NCBI RefSeq assembly: GCF_003086295.3 | Contig: NC_092050.1 | Location: 145,483,699 to 145,547,698, forward strand | Direction: 5' to 3' | Source: Arachis hypogaea | Taxonomy: Eukaryota; Streptophyta; Magnoliopsida; Fabales; Fabaceae | Length of the DNA stretch: 64,000 nt | Shown: piece by piece, positions 34,242-45,678 of the stretch | Position numbering within the stretch: position 1 is the stretch's first letter | Layout of the letters: every line of letters starts with the position of its first letter | Position numbers and translations under genes: made by a program | The notes under the pieces: generated by a model | Seen by the model: only the letters and a program-made list of their open reading frames with translations | Database searches by the model: none | Told to the model about the DNA's origin: nothing

Positions 34242-37200
34242 TAATAAAATTGTGAAAGAATGGGAAAATAAAAGAATTGTGAAAAAGAAAAGATGAAATT
34301 TTATTGATTGTTGATTGAATGAATTGTAAATTATGAAGGTAAAACTAAGTATATATAGAGTATTGGCCTATGAAAGATAAAAGTAGATAAAGATAAGATA
34401 AAGATAAAGATAATTATAAGATAAGATAAAGACTAAATTATAATTTAATTTGTGTATTCTGTTGGGCTGAATTTGTGGGCCGTGAGATGTCTTTATTGTT
34501 GTCATGGGTTAAGATGGAAGAGTGGTTTAATACGCCCCCGCAAGCTGGAGGATGAAAGATGTCAAGAATACTAAGCTTATTCAGATTAAGATGGAAGGGT
34601 TGAGGAGATAAAGGCTTGGTGAAGATGTCAGCTAGTTGCCCAGAAGAGGGAATTGGGAGAAGTTTCATCACTCCAGCTTGAGCTTTTTGTCGAACCAAGT
34701 GACAATCAACCTCTAAATGTTTGGTCCGTTCATGAAAAACCGAGTTAGCAGCAATATGAAGAGCACTCTGATTATCACAATATAAAACTGGTGGGCGGAT
34801 AGGAGAGATGCGTAAAAATTGTAACACATTTAGTATCCATTGAAGTTCACAAGTTGTGTTGGCAAGTGCACGATATTCTGCTTCCGTGGAAGAGCGGGCA
34901 ACGGTGGTTTGTTTCTTGGTCTTCCAAGAGACTAAAGAACTGCCTAAGAAGAAACAATAACCTGTTAAAGATCGCCGAGTGTCAGGACATCCGGCCCAAT
35001 CAGAGTCACTGAAGCCGAGAAGCTGAATTTCTGATTCCCTTGGAAAGAAAAGTCCTTTGCCGGGACTAGTTTTCAGATATTGTAACACATGCTTGGCAGC
35101 TTGAAGATGAGATTCAGTAGGAGATGCCATGAATTGACTTAATTGTTGAGTGGCATACATGATGTCCGGTCGAGTAGTGGTGAGATAGATAAGACGGCCA
35201 ACCAAACGACGATATACAAAAGGGTCGGATAGCAGGGGACTTTTGTCTTGATATAGTTTTGTAGTACTATCCATTGGAACAGAGGCAGGTTTAGCACCTA
35301 ATAAACCAGAATCCTCCAAAAGATCAAGACAATATTTTCTCTGAGATAAGCAAATTTCCTTCTCTAATTGAGCAACTTCAATACCCAAAAAATATTTTAA
35401 TGGGCCCAAGTCTTTAATTCGGAAGTGTTGGTGCAAAATAGACTTAATGGCAGCAAGTTTAGAAATGGAATTACCAGTGAGAACAATGTTGTCAACATAG
35501 ACTAAAAGGATAGAAATTTGATCACCAATGAATTTGACAAATAAACTATAATCAGATGAGGTCTGCTGATATCCATGAGATAGCAAAAGATGAGAAAGTT
35601 TCTCATACCACATACGACTAGATTGTCGTAAACCATACAGTGATTTTAGTAGCTTACAGCATTGATTCGGTTGAGGAGATATAAATCCGGGTGGCAGAGT
35701 CATATAAACATCTTCAGAAAGATCCCCATGTAAGAAATCATTATTGACGTCCAACTGATGTATAGGCCAATGCTTCATAGAGGCCAATGCCAAAACTAAT
35801 CTGATAGTGGTAGGCTTGACAACAGGGGAGAAAGTTTCCAAGAAATCAACACCTTCAGTTTGAGTGAACCCTTTAGCCACAAGGCGTGCTTTATATCGAT
35901 CAACTGAACCATCAGGCTTACGTTTGATGCGATAGACCCATTTACAGCTAACCGGCTTAACCCCTGCAGGGCAATCAACAAGACGCCAAGTTTTGTTCAG
36001 CTCAAGAGCATCCAACTCATCTTTCATAGCACTACGCCAATTAGAGTGTTGATTGGCGTCCTTAAAAGACTTTGGCTCAATGTCAGAATGTAGAGATAAA
36101 AGAAACTTTTTATATGAAGATGAAAGAGAAGAAAAAGACATGACTGAAGACAAAGGATACTTGCACTTTGAGGGAGATTGATTTGTAGAGATGAGAGAGG
36201 AATTACACAAGTAATCAGAGAGATATGCTGGAGGTCGGTGAGGCCGGTCGGAATGACGAGGATGGGGTTGCTCAGGTGGTGAAGAAGGTGACGGGGGATG
36301 AGAAGGTGATGGTGGATTGGTGTCTAGTGTTGAAAGTGATTCGGTGGTCATGGGTTCAACTTGGTTAGGAAACGATAGTGAGGAAGAAGGAGAGGTTGTT
36401 GGAGAAAATAAAGAACTATGTGGAGTTGGGTCAATGGGTATAGGTGAGGGTTCAACTGGAAGACTAACTGAATCTTGTTTTTGAGAAGGTGTGTTTGGCA
36501 ATGTTGGGCTGAGTGTCTGAAATTGGACATTTTTTGTGACTAAGGGCAAAATCTTTTCATAAAAAATCACGTTTCTAGAAATCTGAATTCTTTTATCTTC
36601 TAAAACATAAACAATATACCCTTTAAAACCAGATTGAAAGCTGATAAATACAGCCTTTTTGGCTCTTGGATCAAATTTTGATCTGTTTGCCATTTGGGTA
36701 GAAACAAAACATAAGCATCCAAAAACTTTAATGTCCTAATAATTTGGTGGATGATTGAATAAAATCTCAAATGGTGTTTTAAAATTATTTGCGGATGATG
36801 GAACTCTATTAAGTAAATAAACAGCATGTCTAACAGCATAAGACCAAAAAGATGATGGTAAATTAGATTGAAACATAAGAGCACGAGCTATATTCAAAAT
36901 ATGTTGATGCTTGCGTTCTACCCTTCCATTTTGTTGAGGAGTTTCAACACAACTACGTTGATGAATAATGCCCTTTGAAGCATAAAAATCAGGTAAAATA
37001 AATTCTGGTCCATTATCGGAACGAATAGTTTTGACTTTGGAGTTGAATTGTGTTTCAATTAAAGTAATAAAATTTTTATTTGATTTTTTACTTCTCCTTT
37101 TGATTTTAATAAAGTAACCCATGTAAAGCGGCTAAAATCATCAACAATAGTAAAAAAATATTTATGATTATGAATAGAATTTTGTCGAAACGGACCCCAA

Positions 37201-38360
37201 ATATCAAAGTGTAATAAATCAAAACTTGCATTAGCTTTGTTAAAACTTTGAGAAAATGAAAGTTTCTTTTGTTTAGAAAGATGACAAATGTCACAAGCCT
37301 CGTCATGATGCATAGAGATAAAAGGAAATTGTTTATGTAAATGATTAAGTCTTTGCCCAGAAAGGTGTCCTAAACGAAAATGCCATATATTGGAAGGTGT
37401 AATGGGTAGAGATTGGATGGAATTTATGGAGTGTGTAGTGGATGAATTTTTACCGAAATTGGGTTCAAAGACATATAATCCCTCTCTCATTCTGACCAAA
37501 TCAATTGTCCCCAAATTGTTGCTCTGCAGAGTGCAAGAAGAAGATGAAAAAGTGAGTTCACATATGAGTGCTGAAGTAATTTTTGAAACAGAGATAATAT
37601 TAAAGTTGAAATAAGGTAAATAAAGAACATCATGAAGAACCAAGGATGGTGAAAATTGAACGATGCCTTTATAAGAAATAGTAGTTCGAGAACCATTTGG
37701 TAAATGAACAATAATAGGAGAAATTTGTGTGTAAGAAATAAACTAAGACAAATTTGATGCAATGTGATCTGTGGCACCAGAATCAATGATCCAAGTATTC
37801 AAGAATGAATCTCGATTTGAAGAATTGTTAACAGTAGAAAAGGTATTGAAAGAACAAAGATAATGAGTAGTTGGACTTGGCAAAAGCTCAAGTTGGTTTG
37901 AAGGACGAGCTTCTTCATTGAAAGGAAGTGCCATGAAAGAAAAGTGTTGGGCTGACGAAAGGTCCAAAAGAGGCTCCGGATGAAGTTGCTGGTGTGCCCT
38001 TTCTCCTTGATCCATGGATGTCAGCAGAGCTCAAGAGGAGCTCTGATACCATAATAAAATTGTGAAAGAATGGGAAAATAAAAGAATTGTAAAAAAGAAA
38101 AGATGAAATTTTATTGATTGTTGATTGAATGAATTGTAAATTATGAAGGTAAAACTAAGTATATATAGAGTATTGGCCTATGAAAGATAAAAGTAGATAA
38201 AGATAAGATAAAGATAAAGATAAAGATAAAGATAAAGATAATTATAAAATAAGATAAAGACTAAATTATAATTTAATTTGTGTATTCTGTTGGGCTGAAT
38301 TTGTGGGCCGTGAGACGTCTTTATTGTTGTCATGGGTTAAGGTGGAAGAGTGGTTTAATA
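34242..38360 (-). mobile_element. Ty1-copia retrotransposon (element B) inserted in the 3' LTR of element C
   Basis: LTRs are 34242-34532 (291 bp) and 38052-38360 (309 bp). They differ by about four substitutions plus three extra AAGATA hexamers in the right copy, so the insertion is relatively young. The primer-binding site TGGTATCAGAGC (38040-38051) matches initiator Met tRNA; the polypurine-type tract CCAGCTTGCGGGGGCG abuts the 3' LTR at 34533-34548. LTRs start TATTAAACC rather than TG. Flanks share only GAG (AAGAG left, GAGGA right), so the target duplication is imperfect. Gag is absent. Confidence 0.9.
34438..38015 (-). pseudogene. Element B pol polyprotein, lightly damaged
   Basis: From the ATG at 38015, MDQGERAHQQLHPEP follows just after the primer-binding site. 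Then protease WIIDSGATDHIASNLS (about 37750-37795), zinc-finger integrase start WHFRLGHLSG (about 37390) and integrase core (SDNGPEFILPDF, ETPQQNGRVERKHQHILN). Next a Pro/Ser-rich linker, reverse transcriptase (KWVYRIKRKPDGSVDRYKAR, QLDVNNDFLHGDL) and RNase H (DSDWAGCPDTRRSLTGYC, ARSSTEAEYRAL, ADIFTKPLS). Only three lesions are obvious: a stop at 37743-37745, a frameshift near 37100 and a stop near 36735. The 751-residue frame 34438-36693 is open. The catalytic box reads YVDN (35489-35500) instead of YVDD. Confidence 0.85.
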
Positions 38361-40289
38361 GAGGATGAGAACACACCAGTGAAGAGAGAAAAAGAACGAG
38401 AGAGATCTAAAAGTTCATAGAGTGTGAATGAGAAATAATTTTATTAGCTAATTATTACATTGACTCTTAGTCTTATATAGCAGCTCTTACAGCAAATACT
38501 AATTAACAACCACTAACTATTTTCATAACTAACTAAACAACTCTACCAACTTATTTTACTGGCTCAATTGCTATTTATCCCTGACATCTTCCCTCAAACT
38601 AAAAAGGGTTGTGAAACCAATTTCAGTTTGGACCTGAGGCGTATAAATACATCATGAGATAGAGGCTTTGTAAGGACATTGGCAACTTGATCAAAGGAGG
38701 GAAATATGCACAATATATGTCTGCTATTAAACAACCCAATCCTGAACAAAATGCAGGTCAATTTCAAAGTGCTTTGACCTACTGTAAAGTATTGAATTTC
38801 TACTCATTAGTATGGTGCTCTGATTGTCATAGTACAGTGTAGGTGTTGGGCTTTGAGGAAGGTGTATTTCAGAGAGCAGTTTCTGCAACTACATAGTATC
38901 TGTCATAACATCAACTAGAGCCTTGAATTCCGCTTCAATACTGGACCTGGACATTGAGACTTGTTTCCGGCTAGAATAAGAGATGATGTTCAATCCTAGG
39001 AATACACAGTAACCCGTAGTAGATTTACGATCAACGGGATCAGTGGCCCAATCCGAGTCACAAAACGCTAAAATCCTGAAGTCCTCGCTCTTATGGAACT
39101 CAAGCTCCATGTCTACTGTGCCTGCCAGATAGCGCAGAATGCGCTTCACAGTTTTTCAATGTTGTTCTAAGGGAGAATGTAGAAACTGTGAGACTTTGTT
39201 CACAGCGTATGCAATGTCTGGCCTCGTTATGGTGGCGTATTGCAAGCTACCAACCACCGATCAATACAGAGTTGGCCTATCAAACACTGCTCCAGATCAC
39301 GCGTTAAGTCGAAGACCACTCATCATAGGGGTAGGCATATTGCAAGCATCAGCCATATCAGCCCTCTTGAGCAAGTCCTTCACATACTTTGTTTGTTTCA
39401 GCACTAAAGGACCAACGACTATTCTCTCAGCCTCAATATCCAAAAGAAGCTCATTTCTCCCAAGTCCTTGAGCGTAAAGACCTCATTCAAATCAACAATA
39501 TGCTTGGTTACCTCACTTGCAGCAGTGCCGATCATTAGAATATCATCAACATACCCCAAGAGATAAATAGTAGAGAGGGAGCTGTACTTGACAAACAAGC
39601 AAGGGTCAGAGGTAGTACTGATGAACCCAACACTCTCAAGAGTACTTTTTAGCTTGAGGAACCATGCACGTTGAGCCTACTTGAGGCCGTATAGTGCTTT
39701 CTCTAGTTTACACACTAAATTAGTGCCAAAATTGTAGCCGTCAGGCTGCACCATGTAGACATTTTCAGACAAATCGTCATTGAGAAAGGCATTGTTAAAA
39801 TCAAACTGACGAATTCACCACTATCTCGACAAAGCAACTACCATGACAACACGGACTGTCATAGGTTTAGCCACCGGATTGAATACTTCCCCATAATCAA
39901 CGCCTTCCCTCTGATGAAAGTCTTTTGCCACCAGCCGCGCCTTGTACTTCTGGATACTTCTATCCGGCTGTCTATTGATGCGAAATACCCATCGACATCC
40001 AATTGAATTTGCTGCTGTGGAGGGATCTATAAGCTTTCAGATTTTGCACTTCATCAAGGAAGCATACTCTTCGTCCATAGCCGCCTTCCACTGTGATGAG
40101 GTAAGAGCCTAAGCAACAAAAGAGGGCTCCACTTATGTGAGATCAGATGAGGAAGAGCAAAGCTAGGAAGAGTATACCTTGGGCTTGAAAATACCCGCCT
40201 GACTTCTAGTTACCATAGGGTGAGTGCGCCCAACCTTTGCTTCAGGCTCAGGAACAACACACGATGATTGTTTAGTTAACCCTGCATTA

Positions 40290-40752
40290 TGTAACAGCCC
40301 AGACCACCCGCTAGCACGATATTATCCGCTTTGGCACACAAGACCTCACGGTTTTGCCTTTGACGATAGGGATGATAGCTGAAACCCCCCACACTCACTC
40401 GTCAAAACGCGTCATGCTAGGGAGAGGTATCCACACCCTTATAAGGCATGCTTCGTTCCTCTCCCCAACCGATGTAGGACCTTACAATTCACCCCCCTAA
40501 GGGAGCCCAACGCCCTCGCTGGCATATCGATCTGGGCTCCAGCTCTGATACCATCTGTAACAGTCCAGACCAACCGCTAGCATGATATTGTCCGCTTTGG
40601 CACATAAGGCCTCACAGTTTTGCCTTTGACGATAGGGATGATAGCCGAAGCCCCACACACTCACTCGTCAAAACGCGTCATGCTAGGGAGAGGTATCCAC
40701 ACTCTTATAAGGCATGCTTCGTTCCCCTCCCCGACCGATGTGGGACCTTACA
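40290..40752 (-). mobile_element. TRIM (miniature LTR retrotransposon), 463 bp, inside element C
   Basis: Two 197 bp LTRs (40290-40486 and 40556-40752) flank just 69 bases that contain only a primer-binding site TGGTATCAGAGC (complement of 40542-40553) and a polypurine-like CCTTAGGGGGGTGAAT. Perfect CATTA duplications occur at 40285-40289 and 40753-40757. The LTRs differ at roughly 14 sites, nearly all transitions. No protein is encoded; it must have used another element's enzymes. The intact LTR carries a U6-like promoter arrangement (see the regulatory entry). Confidence 0.9.
40704..40746 (-). promoter_or_regulatory. snRNA-type USE plus TATA box in the TRIM 5' LTR
   Basis: On the minus strand GTCCCACATCG (40746-40736) is a perfect match to the plant snRNA upstream sequence element RTCCCACATCG. 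It is followed 26 bases later by TATAAG (40709-40704). AACGAAGC lies between them. This order and spacing fit plant U6 (Pol III) promoters, as opposed to the wider spacing of Pol II snRNA genes. The other LTR (40290-40486) has the same layout with one change in the USE (GTCCTACATCG). Confidence 0.6.
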
Positions 40753-42969
40753 CATTACTCAAGGGAAACTCAAAAGTAAAGTTAGAGATGCAAGTGTCAG
40801 CAGTGAATAGGCAAGAATCAGTACAAATAGGACTGGCAAATGGCTCAATTATGGTTAGTGGAGAGGTTGAGGTTGCTCGGATGGAACTAGAATTGGAGGA
40901 GGAGATATAATAATGGCTGACTCTGGAACTCTCCCTTAACAAGTGGACGAATTAAATTGAAGAGGTGAGGACTCACAAAAACTTGATGAGGGTACCGTTG
41001 TGGCTGGGGGATCTGTTGAGGGTATTAGTGTTATGGGTGCAGGCGTACTAGGGGGTGACTCATGAGAAATTTCGAGAGGTATTGGTGGATGGCGCACATG
41101 AATAGGAATAGTGATAAGCTTGGTTGTATGAGGAACTGATGCCTTTAGATTTGAGTCCTTGTTAAAAAATAGCAACTGATAAGAAAATTCAGATTCGTCA
41201 AAGACTACATGCCTTGTAATATAGAGTTTTTCAGATGGATAAAGGCACTTGTACCCTTTGTGGTGTGGTGAGTAACCTAAAAACAGACACTTGTGAGTCT
41301 TAAAGTCAAATTCGTGTGGTTGGTAAGGGCGGAGCTAAAAAAAGCATGAACATTCGAAGATTTTAAGGAACATATAGTCTGGAGTTCTATTGTTCAAGAG
41401 TTCATAGGGTAATATGTACTATGTGGTGGCAGAGAGCAGCAAGTTAATGAGATAGGTTGCAGTGAGGCAGGCTTCATCCCAGAATTTTAAAGGCATGGAT
41501 GCTTGAGAGAGAAGGGTTAGAGCAGTTTCAATGATATGCCGATGCTTCCTCTCGGCTTTCCCATTCTGTTTATGGGTGTATGAATAGCTAATTCTATATG
41601 CAATCCCATTCTCAATCAGGAATTTGGTAAAAGCTTGTGAGGTATACTCTTTGCCATTGTCGGTTTGAAGTGTTTTAATCTTATGCCTAGTTTTGTTTTC
41701 AATTAACAACTTGTATTGGACAAATGCTTGCAGGGCTTGGCTCTTGTTTTGGAGAAGATACAAAAGGTATATATAGTTTTAGCATCAATAAAGAGAATAT
41801 AGTACCGAAATTCCGAAACACTGGTAATAGGAGAAGGACCCCATATATCTGAGAAGATTAACTCTTGAGGTTGACTATAGACAGTTTGAGAGTCAGAAAA
41901 AGAAAGATTATGGAGCTTGCCTTGGCAACATGCATTACACAGGCAGTCTTTAGGTAAAAATTTGCTTTTATTCATATAGCCAACATTACAACTTTGTAAC
42001 ACTTTTTCAACAATTCGTGCACTTGGGTGACCTAACCTCTTATGCCACATATCAAACTCATACACTGACTTAGCATTACAGACAATGCCTACATTATTAG
42101 TGCTACTTGCTACTGTAGAATTAGATATAAAAAAAATTGAGATTACAAACTTTATGAGTGGGTGATAGATGAAGGTTCTTAGACTCTGAATTGCCTGATT
42201 TATTGTTTGATGGTGCTGCTTGTGCAAGCACTCCAACATGCTCAAAATGGTATAACCCTCTTCTAAGAGACCCCTTTAACAGAATTTTCTTGGTCTCCTG
42301 ACATTTTACAAAACAATCAAAAGGATGGAATTCAAAAAACATATGATTGTCAAGAGCAAACTTGGCCATACTTAGTAGAATTTTGGTGATGGAAGGTACA
42401 TAAAGCATATTTAATAGTTTAAAGTAGTGAGGGTTGGTCTCATTAAACAGTATAATTTTGTCAATACTATTTATACTCATACCTTGACCATTACCTGTTA
42501 GCACTTGATTTGTCCCTACATACTCTGAGCCTGCAATCAAGTTGTTTGCATCAAAGGTCAAATGATGCGAAGCTCCGGTGTCCAGGTATCAGGCTTTGTC
42601 AATGAGAGGTGTTACTGTAGGTGTAGTGGCTAAGAGAACTTGAGCTTGCTGGTCTTGTTGTGGCTGGTGGAAGGAAGAGGGAGGCGGTGCTGATGCATTA
42701 CCAATAGTCTAATGTGGATTCTGAAAATTGTAGGTTTTCGAAGTAGTCATAAATCAAAACCTGAAAGCTCTAATACCATGTAAGGTATTAGAACTCTTTA
42801 GAAAAGAGGATGAGAATACACCAGCGGGGAGAGAGAGAGAGTCAACTCTTAATCTTATATAGCAACTCTTACAGCAACTACTAACAACCACTAACTATTT
42901 TCATAACTAACTAACCAATTCTGCCAGTTTAACTTACTGGCTCAATTGTTATTTATTCCTGACAATTAG

Positions 42970-44970
42970 ATATGTCACAATGAATTATTTAATCATATTC
43001 TTAATGTTGTCGTTTTATTTTTTTTTTTTGTTAAAAAATTTTAATTTGCACAAGTTACTTATTCTTATTCATAAAAAATTTGGATTCTCTAAATTTTGAA
43101 TTTTGATTTGAGAGAGTAAAGTGTGATCTCTCACTCATAAATAGTTTTTTTTTTATATTTTCTCTTGGTCCTATTTATAAAATAAATGATAAAAAATCAC
43201 ACTTTATCTTCTAAAATAAAATTCAAAATTTAGAAGATCCAAATCCTATTCATATAATAAGTCATTAGAATTCGATGTCCGGATTGATAAAAAACAATAC
43301 TTTAATATTTTATACAAAATCATTGAAGAAACAAGTTTGCCATACAGTAAGGTTTAAATCGAATTTTTCTTACATATATGTAGATTTTTCTCTATAATTA
43401 GTTCATTTTCCTTATAATTAGTTCATTTTCCTTTTAACACTACTTTCAATAACAAATAAAAAGCATATATAAATAAGAATTTAATTTGTAGGCGTTATCT
43501 ATATGCTCTTCATGAAGGACATCATTTGTTTTATATAATCAGTTTTCATGCTTCTCTTTTTATTTTAACATCCAAAACATGCTTGTTTCTTTGAAAATGT
43601 GCTAAAATGAGTAATCATATTAGATAGACACAACAATTACATAAAGTTATGGTTTTAATTACTCTTGTTAATCCCAGAAAAATAGATATTGACTAAGAAG
43701 TAACTATATTCAAGCATGTTATTAATGTATAGCTTTGTTTTATCTTTTGAAAAATGTGTGTGGGTCTTGGAATTTAATTGAAGTGAAAATTGCCACCATA
43801 TCTATATATTGGGTCAGATTTAAGTTTCAGCCATGAGCCCATCATTTCCCCAATGTAATATTTAACTTTTATATTGGGCCTTTTTTCTTTTATGCAACCA
43901 CAATGGTACGGGTACCCCCTTTTGTACTATTACTATACTTCAAAATTTATTTTGACTTTTGAATGATTTTGGAAAAAGAATAATAATTTAATCAAATTCA
44001 TATATTTAGATAATTTTTTAATAATGAGTTTAAAAATTAAATAATTAATTATTTTTATTAATATAACATATGAAAATTACACCATGGTACACGCATGAAA
44101 ATTACATTAAAAAATTCTTCTTCTTTTCCTCCCCGGAATACAACCGTTTATAAGATTCAAGAAGCTTATTAATTGACAAGGAGCATAACATTCAATTCCT
44201 TCACATGAATCCAATCTTTCTCTAATTATATTTGTGCATTATTTCCTTTTCCTTTGTCCTTTATTATTATAGGTTTCTTTCAAGTTTAATTTATTATTTG
44301 TTCCTCTTTGCCGACTCATAAAATAATTAGGAAATGATTGAATCCGTGTGGTGATGCCAAAGAGGTTTGTTTTAATTGCAACTTTTTCATTACAATATAA
44401 TGTGATCATATACATAACTTACATTGAACAACTAAAAAGTCGGCCAAATTTCATAAAATAAATACTAAATATAACATTGCAATAATATCATAATAATTAA
44501 AATAATCATACTACGTAAACAAAAAATCAGTTATTAAATTAATCATACATATAAATATATGTTAAAATATAAAATATATATTTTAAATAAATTAAATATC
44601 GTATATATTTAAATATATAATAGTTAATTTAATAACTAATTTTTAATGTGCATATAGAATTTTTTAATTAAAATGTGAATAATTCTACTAAATAAGTGAA
44701 AGATATATTTGTTAAGGTTTCAAAAAAAAAAAAAAAAAAAAACAAAATTTTGATAGTCTCAAAACAATTCTTATATATAAAAAGGAAATAAGCAAAGAAA
44801 TCATCACTTAACTAAATATGTTCTCTATCTTTTCTATTAATTATATATTGACTAAAAAAACTATTAATTATCTAAATTTTCACTGATTTAGAATAAAAAA
44901 ACTCTTGTAATAATATTCATCACTAATTTTGCCAGGACAAATTAAAACATATGTATTGTAATATTTGCTA
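42970..44970. other. AT-rich intergenic stretch, nothing recognised
   Basis: Short frames only; poly(A) near 44721-44741. No paired repeats or domains seen. Confidence 0.5.
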
Positions 44971-45676
44971 GGGGTGTGCATGAGTCGGGTGAAATCGGGT
45001 TTGATGTGATTCAGACCCGACTCGAAATATATACCAGGCCTATTTGTTAGATCCGATGAAACATATACACTTTCGGGCCACGATTATACCGGGTAAAAAT
45101 CGGGTGAAAACCGGGCCGTTAACATTATATTACCTTGATACCTTCTTGTAAGTTAGCATGTAAAAATATCCAAATTTCTAAGACTCCAACCATTATTTGA
45201 CATGATAAAATTCACTTAGAAAAATATAATAAGAACTATCTCTTCTCTAAAATTAAAGTATAACCATAATCAATACTAATATTACCTAATAACACCAAAT
45301 ATTTAAATCAATACAAATAACACAAGATTATGCATTAGTCTAAAGTCTTATGCATTTAAAACATAAAACATTAACTTATAGTCTTATATATAATGACTAA
45401 TAACACAAAATATTAAGGTTTATAATACTTAAATTTCACATAATAATAGCCATCATCCATCACTAATAACACAAAATATTAATTGTGTATGATGACCGGG
45501 CCACGGGCCGATTTCGGGTGACCCGAACTATGGTCCGAACCCGACCCGAAATAATGACCGGGTCTACTTTTAAGACCCATACTCAGCCCTAAACCCGATA
45601 AAATCACATTAAATTAGCTCCTAAAGTGTTCGAGACCGAGCCGAGTCTTCGGACCGGACCGGGCTATGCACACTCC
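44971..45676. mobile_element. TIR element rich in CGGGT motifs, 706 bp
   Basis: Ends GGGGTGTGCATGAGTCGGG and inverse GGAGTGTGCATAGCCCGG pair at 14 or so positions and are bordered by TA on both sides. Both arms are studded with CCCGACCCGAA/TTCGGGTCGGG-like motifs while the centre is plain AT-rich DNA. This terminus is common in plant genomes; superfamily is not settled by the 2-3 bp duplication. Confidence 0.6.
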
Positions 45677-45678
45677 TA

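Larger units (their letters stand above)
38600..42590 (-). pseudogene. Element C pol polyprotein, heavily damaged
   Basis: Protease LDTGASHHLTFDANN is near 42545-42590, preceded in frame by a stop. Integrase zinc finger WHKRLGHPSARIVEK with CLCNACCQGK lies at about 41920-42060 and the integrase core at 41419-41880 (LQTDNGKEYTSQAF, HKQNGKAERKHRHIIETA). After the TRIM, reverse transcriptase (about 39480-40060) keeps an intact GYVDDIL at 39541-39560. RNase H follows at 38680-39150 (CDSDWATDPVDRKSTTGYC, SRSSIEAEFKAL). Many stops and shifts show it is much older than element B. Confidence 0.85.
34212..42964 (-). mobile_element. Ty1-copia retrotransposon (element C), host of two nested insertions
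   Basis: The outer boundaries are secure: the element begins TGTAAGG on the plus strand and ends CTGACA, with perfect 5 bp duplications ATTAG at 34207-34211 and 42965-42969. Its 5' LTR (minus orientation) is 42779-42964. Its 3' LTR is split into 34212-34241 and 38361-38586 by element B. The 5' LTR lacks about 70 bases present in the 3' LTR. A primer-binding site TGGTATTAGAGC lies at 42767-42778, and a polypurine tract GTTTGAGGGAAG abuts the 3' LTR. The pol region holds a TRIM insertion. There is no gag between primer-binding site and protease. Confidence 0.9.

Noticed and set aside
39139..39471. 110-codon plus-strand frame
   Set aside because: Antisense to the reverse transcriptase/RNase H region of element C.
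40620..40910. 96-codon plus-strand frame
   Set aside because: Crosses from the TRIM LTR into antisense of element C; no protein signal.
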